From Corynebacterium rhinophilum (lineage in GTDB: Bacteria > Actinomycetota > Actinomycetes > Mycobacteriales > Mycobacteriaceae), in NCBI RefSeq assembly GCF_030227225.1, contig NZ_JASPHQ010000036.1:1-8201 (forward strand): DNA of 8,201 nucleotides. Direction: 5' to 3'. The notes below the pieces were generated by a model, which made no database searches, was not told the DNA's origin, and worked only from the letters and a program-made list of their open reading frames with translations. A program made the translations under genes and the position numbers. Below, piece by piece: positions 5,502-8,201 of this stretch (within the stretch, counting starts at the first letter, position 1; the number at the start of each line of letters is the position of its first letter).

Positions 5502-6371
5502 ATGAAAACCACAAAAATCAACACAGCACTCGCCACCGCAGCACTAACAACCACACTCCTAGCCCCCACCGCACAAGCCCTCCAACCAGGAGACAAATAC
5601 GTAGCACTCGGCGACTCCTACGCCTCAACCGGAACCATCACACAACCTGTCCCTGGCAGCACCCCAGCCTGCGTCAAAGACCAAGACAACTACCCACACC
5701 AACTAGCCAAACAACTCAACCTACAACTCGACGACGCCTCCTGCGCCTGGGCATTCACCTACCAATACGACAACCCCCAACACCACGCACTCCCCTTCAC
5801 CGCCCCAGCCCCACAAAAACAACACCTCACACCCGACACCAAACTAGTCACCATCACACTCGGAGGAAACGACGCAGGACTAGCCGCCCTCTTCGCAACC
5901 TGCACACCACACATCCAAATCCCAGGGCTCCCCGACTGCGCCCCCATCGCAAAACCCATCACCGACGCCAGCATCCACAACCCCGACATCACCGGCCGAA
6001 ACCTAAAACAACGCCTCACCGACATAGCCAACGACACCAAAAAACGCGCACCCCAAGCCCAAATCTTCTTCACCGGATACTACACAGCAGCCACCCCAGA
6101 ACACCGCTGCCCCGAAAGCGGCTACCTCTCCCTCAACGACCGCAAATACATCAACAACTTCCTCACCGAAGTCAACAACACCATCCGACAAGCAGCACAA
6201 GAAACACACACTAACTACATCACCCCACCAAACGACCCCGAAGGATGGTGCAAACCCCCACACCAACGAAACTCCAACTACTACGGCCTACCCGAACAAA
6301 ACCTCATCGCCCACCCCACCTCACTAGGCCAAAAACACATGGCCCAAGAAATCGCACGCAACATCCACTAA
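5502..6371 (+). CDS. Exported SGNH hydrolase, Streptomyces esterase-like (SEST-like), 289 aa
   Basis: A secreted SGNH esterase or lipase is predicted. The ATG at 5502 is chosen because AAGGA (5489-5493) precedes it by 8 bases and it opens a clean Sec signal peptide (KTTK, hydrophobic core, AQA before Leu27). An in-frame ATG at 5376 would overlap the previous gene and bury the signal. Block I is YVALGDSYAS (Ser39), and YP-x2-LAKQL follows. Block III is LVTITLGGNDAG (Asn123), and the C-terminal block is NLIAHPTSLGQKHMAQ (His271). The expected Asp three residues before the His is Leu, which fits a dyad enzyme. Six Cys (57, 81, 134, 146 and two in HRCPES and GWCKPP) sit where SEST-type enzymes have three disulfides. 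The stop lies 22 bases before the ligase ATG, so the two are probably cotranscribed. The coding strand is strikingly poor in G and T. The substrate is not predictable. Confidence 0.87.
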   Translation: MKTTKINTALATAALTTTLLAPTAQALQPGDKYVALGDSYASTGTITQPVPGSTPACVKDQDNYPHQLAKQLNLQLDDASCAWAFTYQYDNPQHHALPFTAPAPQKQHLTPDTKLVTITLGGNDAGLAALFATCTPHIQIPGLPDCAPIAKPITDASIHNPDITGRNLKQRLTDIANDTKKRAPQAQIFFTGYYTAATPEHRCPESGYLSLNDRKYINNFLTEVNNTIRQAAQETHTNYITPPNDPEGWCKPPHQRNSNYYGLPEQNLIAHPTSLGQKHMAQEIARNIH

Positions 6372-6382
6372 CCCAAACACAG

Positions 6383-6388
6383 AAGGAG
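6383..6388 (+). promoter_or_regulatory. Ribosome binding site of the acyl-CoA ligase gene
   Basis: AAGGAG lies 5 bases before ATG 6394, within the 22-base gap after the esterase stop. It is one of few G-containing tracts in this A/C-rich region and fixes the start. Confidence 0.75.
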
Positions 6389-6393
6389 AACAA

Positions 6394-8046
6394 ATGAACA
6401 CCACCAATAAACTCAACACCACCAAAGAAACCATCCAAGGCATGCAGCACATGCTCAAAATGACCAAACAACGCGGATTCCTAACCCACAACGCACCAGC
6501 AAAAGCAAAACTACTAGGCCTCCGCAACATCGCCCGCTACCGCTTCTCCCCCGCAAGCAACCTCGAAACCGCCTACCAAATAGCCCCAAATACCACAGCA
6601 ATCATTGACGACGACACACAACTCACCTACGCACAACTCCGCCACAACGCACGCAGCCTCGCCCAATGGCTCACAAACTACGCACAGCAACACAACCTCA
6701 AACCCCACCAACTCAACTACGGAATCCTAGCCCGCAACTCCTCCGGAGCCGCCACAGCAATCCTCGCCCGCTCCTACAACGGCGCAATAGCCAACATGCT
6801 CAACATCCAAGGCTCCCCAGAACAAATCAAAAACCTCATCCAACAAAACAACATCAAACTCATCATCACCGACCCCGAATTCCTCCCCAAAATCCCCCAC
6901 AACACCGATAAAATCATCATCAACGACACCACAACAACCCCAAACCCAAACCACATCACCCTCAACCACATCACCCAAACCACCCAAAAAATCAAACTCC
7001 CCCTCATCCCCAAACAAACCCCCTACATCCTCTACTCCTCCGGCACAACAGGAACCCCCAAAGGAATCCAACGCAAAGAACCCACCTTCCCAGTAACCCT
7101 CGGCGCCATCCTCGACAACCTCGACTGGCACGCCAACCAAACCGTCTACATCCCCTGCACCCTCTTCCACACCTGGGGCATCGGAGCCCTCAACATCGCC
7201 ATCGCAGGAACCTGCACAATGATCATGTCCCGGCACTTCGACCCCGACAAAGGCATGCAAATCATCCAAAAATACAAATGCGACGGCGCCGTAACCTCCC
7301 CAATCTTCTACAAAAACATGCTCGACAAAAAATACGACATGAGCAGCCTAAAATGGATAGGCTCCGGCGGAAACAAAGTCACCCCACAACTCGTCCACGA
7401 CGTAAACCAACACTTCGGACGCCCCATCCTCACCACCATCTACGGCTCCACCGAAGCCGACCTCATCGCCTGCGCTAACCCCCAACAACTCGCCAACGAC
7501 CCCACCACAGTAGGAACACCAGTAACAGGCGTCCAAGTCACCATTCGCGACCCACAAGGAAACCCCCTACCGCAAGGAAAAACCGGCCAAATCACCATCA
7601 AAAGCCCCATGATGCTCACCGGCTACACCAACCCAAACAAGAAACCCCCATACACCCAAGACGGAATGCTACAAATGGGCGACACCGGATACATCGATAA
7701 CAACAACCAACTCCACGTCCTCGGCCGCTCAGACTCAATGATCATCGTCGGCGGAGAAAACGTCCACCCAGAATCAGTAACAGCAACCATCGAATCAATG
7801 CCCGAAATCGCCGAAGCAGCATGCATCGGAGTCGAAGACAAAGACACATTCCAAAGAATCGCCGCCTACGTCGTCACACACAAACCCCACACCCTCACCC
7901 CAAAACAAATCCAACAACACGTCGCCCAAAACCTCGCCGACCACTCCATCCCCCGAGATGTCCACTTCATCGACAAACTCCCACGCAACATCATGGGCAA
8001 AATCCAAATCAACCAACTAACCAAACTCCACAACCACCCCCACTAA
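6394..8046 (+). CDS. Acyl-CoA synthetase / AMP-binding ligase, FadD type, 550 aa
   Basis: This is an ANL-superfamily adenylating enzyme, predicted to activate a carboxylic acid (probably a fatty acid) with ATP and pass it to CoA. Motifs in order: the phosphate loop YSSGTTGTPKG (residues 214-224); IYGSTEAD with Glu354 (A5); MGDTGYID with Asp430 (A7); the hinge and C-domain entry VLGRSDSMIIVGGENVHPES (from about 442); and LPRNIMGKIQ with the catalytic Lys536 (A10). TLFHTWGIGAL in the middle resembles mycobacterial FadD12/FadD2-like ligases. There is no signal peptide or membrane segment, so it is cytosolic. Length is normal and the frame intact. It follows the SEST-like esterase by 22 bases with a strong AAGGAG, suggesting cotranslation of a lipid-release and lipid-activation pair. 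An acyl-AMP ligase feeding a carrier protein is the main alternative; no carrier or PKS gene is nearby. The coding strand is extremely A/C rich. Confidence 0.87.
   Translation: MNTTNKLNTTKETIQGMQHMLKMTKQRGFLTHNAPAKAKLLGLRNIARYRFSPASNLETAYQIAPNTTAIIDDDTQLTYAQLRHNARSLAQWLTNYAQQHNLKPHQLNYGILARNSSGAATAILARSYNGAIANMLNIQGSPEQIKNLIQQNNIKLIITDPEFLPKIPHNTDKIIINDTTTTPNPNHITLNHITQTTQKIKLPLIPKQTPYILYSSGTTGTPKGIQRKEPTFPVTLGAILDNLDWHANQTVYIPCTLFHTWGIGALNIAIAGTCTMIMSRHFDPDKGMQIIQKYKCDGAVTSPIFYKNMLDKKYDMSSLKWIGSGGNKVTPQLVHDVNQHFGRPILTTIYGSTEADLIACANPQQLANDPTTVGTPVTGVQVTIRDPQGNPLPQGKTGQITIKSPMMLTGYTNPNKKPPYTQDGMLQMGDTGYIDNNNQLHVLGRSDSMIIVGGENVHPESVTATIESMPEIAEAACIGVEDKDTFQRIAAYVVTHKPHTLTPKQIQQHVAQNLADHSIPRDVHFIDKLPRNIMGKIQINQLTKLHNHPH
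6926..7041 (+). other. 116-base coding stretch with no G on the sense strand
   Basis: Within the ligase gene no G occurs from 6926 to 7041. In the sub-stretch 6961-7020, 54 of 60 bases are A or C. It encodes a Thr/Asn/Pro/Lys-rich segment just ahead of the phosphate loop. C-rich, G-free, unstructured RNA is the hallmark of Rho-utilisation sites, so untranslated message here would be a good Rho substrate. That functional reading is inference. Confidence 0.7.
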
Positions 8047-8125
8047 AATTGCACCACCCCCACACACCAACTACGGTAAAATTCACGTACAAAACCAGTA
8101 CGCAACCATTTCCCCAAACGAAAGG

Positions 8126-8201
8126 TAGGGTTGCCCGCAAATCGTGGACACGTAGTTAAGCTGCTTAGGGGTTAAGCAGCGGCCTTCTTATTACCATTTT
8201 G
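8126..8201 (-). mobile_element. Left end of a second IS3-B-like element, running off the window
   Basis: The terminus matches 3190-3215 at 25 of 26 bases (TAGGG here for TGGGG there) and includes 24 identical bases. It is in the same orientation as IS3-B. Downstream similarity continues without gaps but with substitutions, so it is a related and not identical copy. With IS3-B it brackets the esterase-esterase-ligase genes as direct repeats. Confidence 0.82.
8172..8201 (-). CDS. C-terminal end of an IS3 orfB transposase, partial
   Basis: The minus strand reads QNGNKKAAA and a TAA at 8172-8174. The stop is at exactly the same distance from the IS terminus as in IS3-B, where the protein ends KEIAA. 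Only nine complete codons before the stop are inside the window, so whether this copy is intact cannot be judged. Confidence 0.65.
   Translation of the reverse strand, partial: QNGNKKAAA

Noticed and set aside
6727..7269. Long minus-strand open frame (180 codons) opposite the ligase gene
   Set aside because: Its Gly/Val/Asp-rich translation is the direct result of the A/C-rich sense strand, which rarely yields stops on the complement. No recognisable motif or ribosome site was seen.
8047..8125. Terminator or small gene after the ligase
   Set aside because: Only a 5-bp inverted repeat (CGTAC/GTACG near 8086-8102) was found, with no T-tract and no credible frame.
7821..8159. Plus-strand open frame of 112 codons overlapping the ligase 3' end and the IS3 terminus
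   Set aside because: Arg/Pro/His/Thr-rich out-of-frame reading of the ligase gene. It runs through a clear IS boundary and has no plausible start context.
1..8201. CRISPR array, tRNA or rRNA genes
   Set aside because: No regularly spaced repeats and no tRNA- or rRNA-like segments were recognised on either strand by eye.

Overview
The window looks like an accessory region of a mycolic-acid actinobacterium, most likely Corynebacterium. This rests on transposases of corynebacterial IS256/IS1249-like and IS3-like type, the actinobacterial form of the two secreted SGNH esterases, and a FadD-type acyl-CoA ligase. The genus is inferred from remembered family resemblance, not from a search.

The left half (1-4517) is a graveyard of nested insertion sequences. 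From the left edge it holds: a C-terminal scrap of an IS256/IS1249-like transposase (minus strand, about 112-372); an N-terminal scrap of a second IS256-like transposase (plus strand, 378-573); an IS3-family element, IS3-A (574-3189, minus), split by a complete IS256-family element (1514-2941) with clear inverted repeats and a perfect 9-bp target duplication; and a second IS3-family element, IS3-B (3190-4517, minus), with recognisable 26-bp inverted repeats but no target duplication. Every transposase is broken by truncation or by single-base frameshifts, several of them in homopolymers.

The right half (4613-8046) is an intact, tightly spaced, plus-strand gene set. It encodes two exported SGNH/GDSL-type hydrolases (272 and 289 aa, both with Sec signal peptides and both apparently using a Ser-His dyad) and a cytosolic 550-aa acyl-CoA synthetase of the FadD type. 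The simplest reading is a lipid-use cassette: the exported esterases release acyl chains outside the membrane and the ligase activates the imported fatty acid to its CoA thioester. Substrates cannot be read from the sequence. An envelope-lipid remodelling role is an alternative. The coding strand is extraordinarily rich in A and C, most strongly in the second and third genes, with a 116-base stretch containing no G. An inverted repeat and palindrome cluster lies between the first two genes.

At the right edge (8126-8201) a second IS3-B-like element begins in the same orientation as the first. Its terminal 24 bases are identical to those of IS3-B, and it carries the last codons of its transposase. 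The three-gene cassette is therefore bracketed by directly repeated, related IS3 elements, in a composite-transposon-like layout. Nothing was recognised in the gap 8047-8125.
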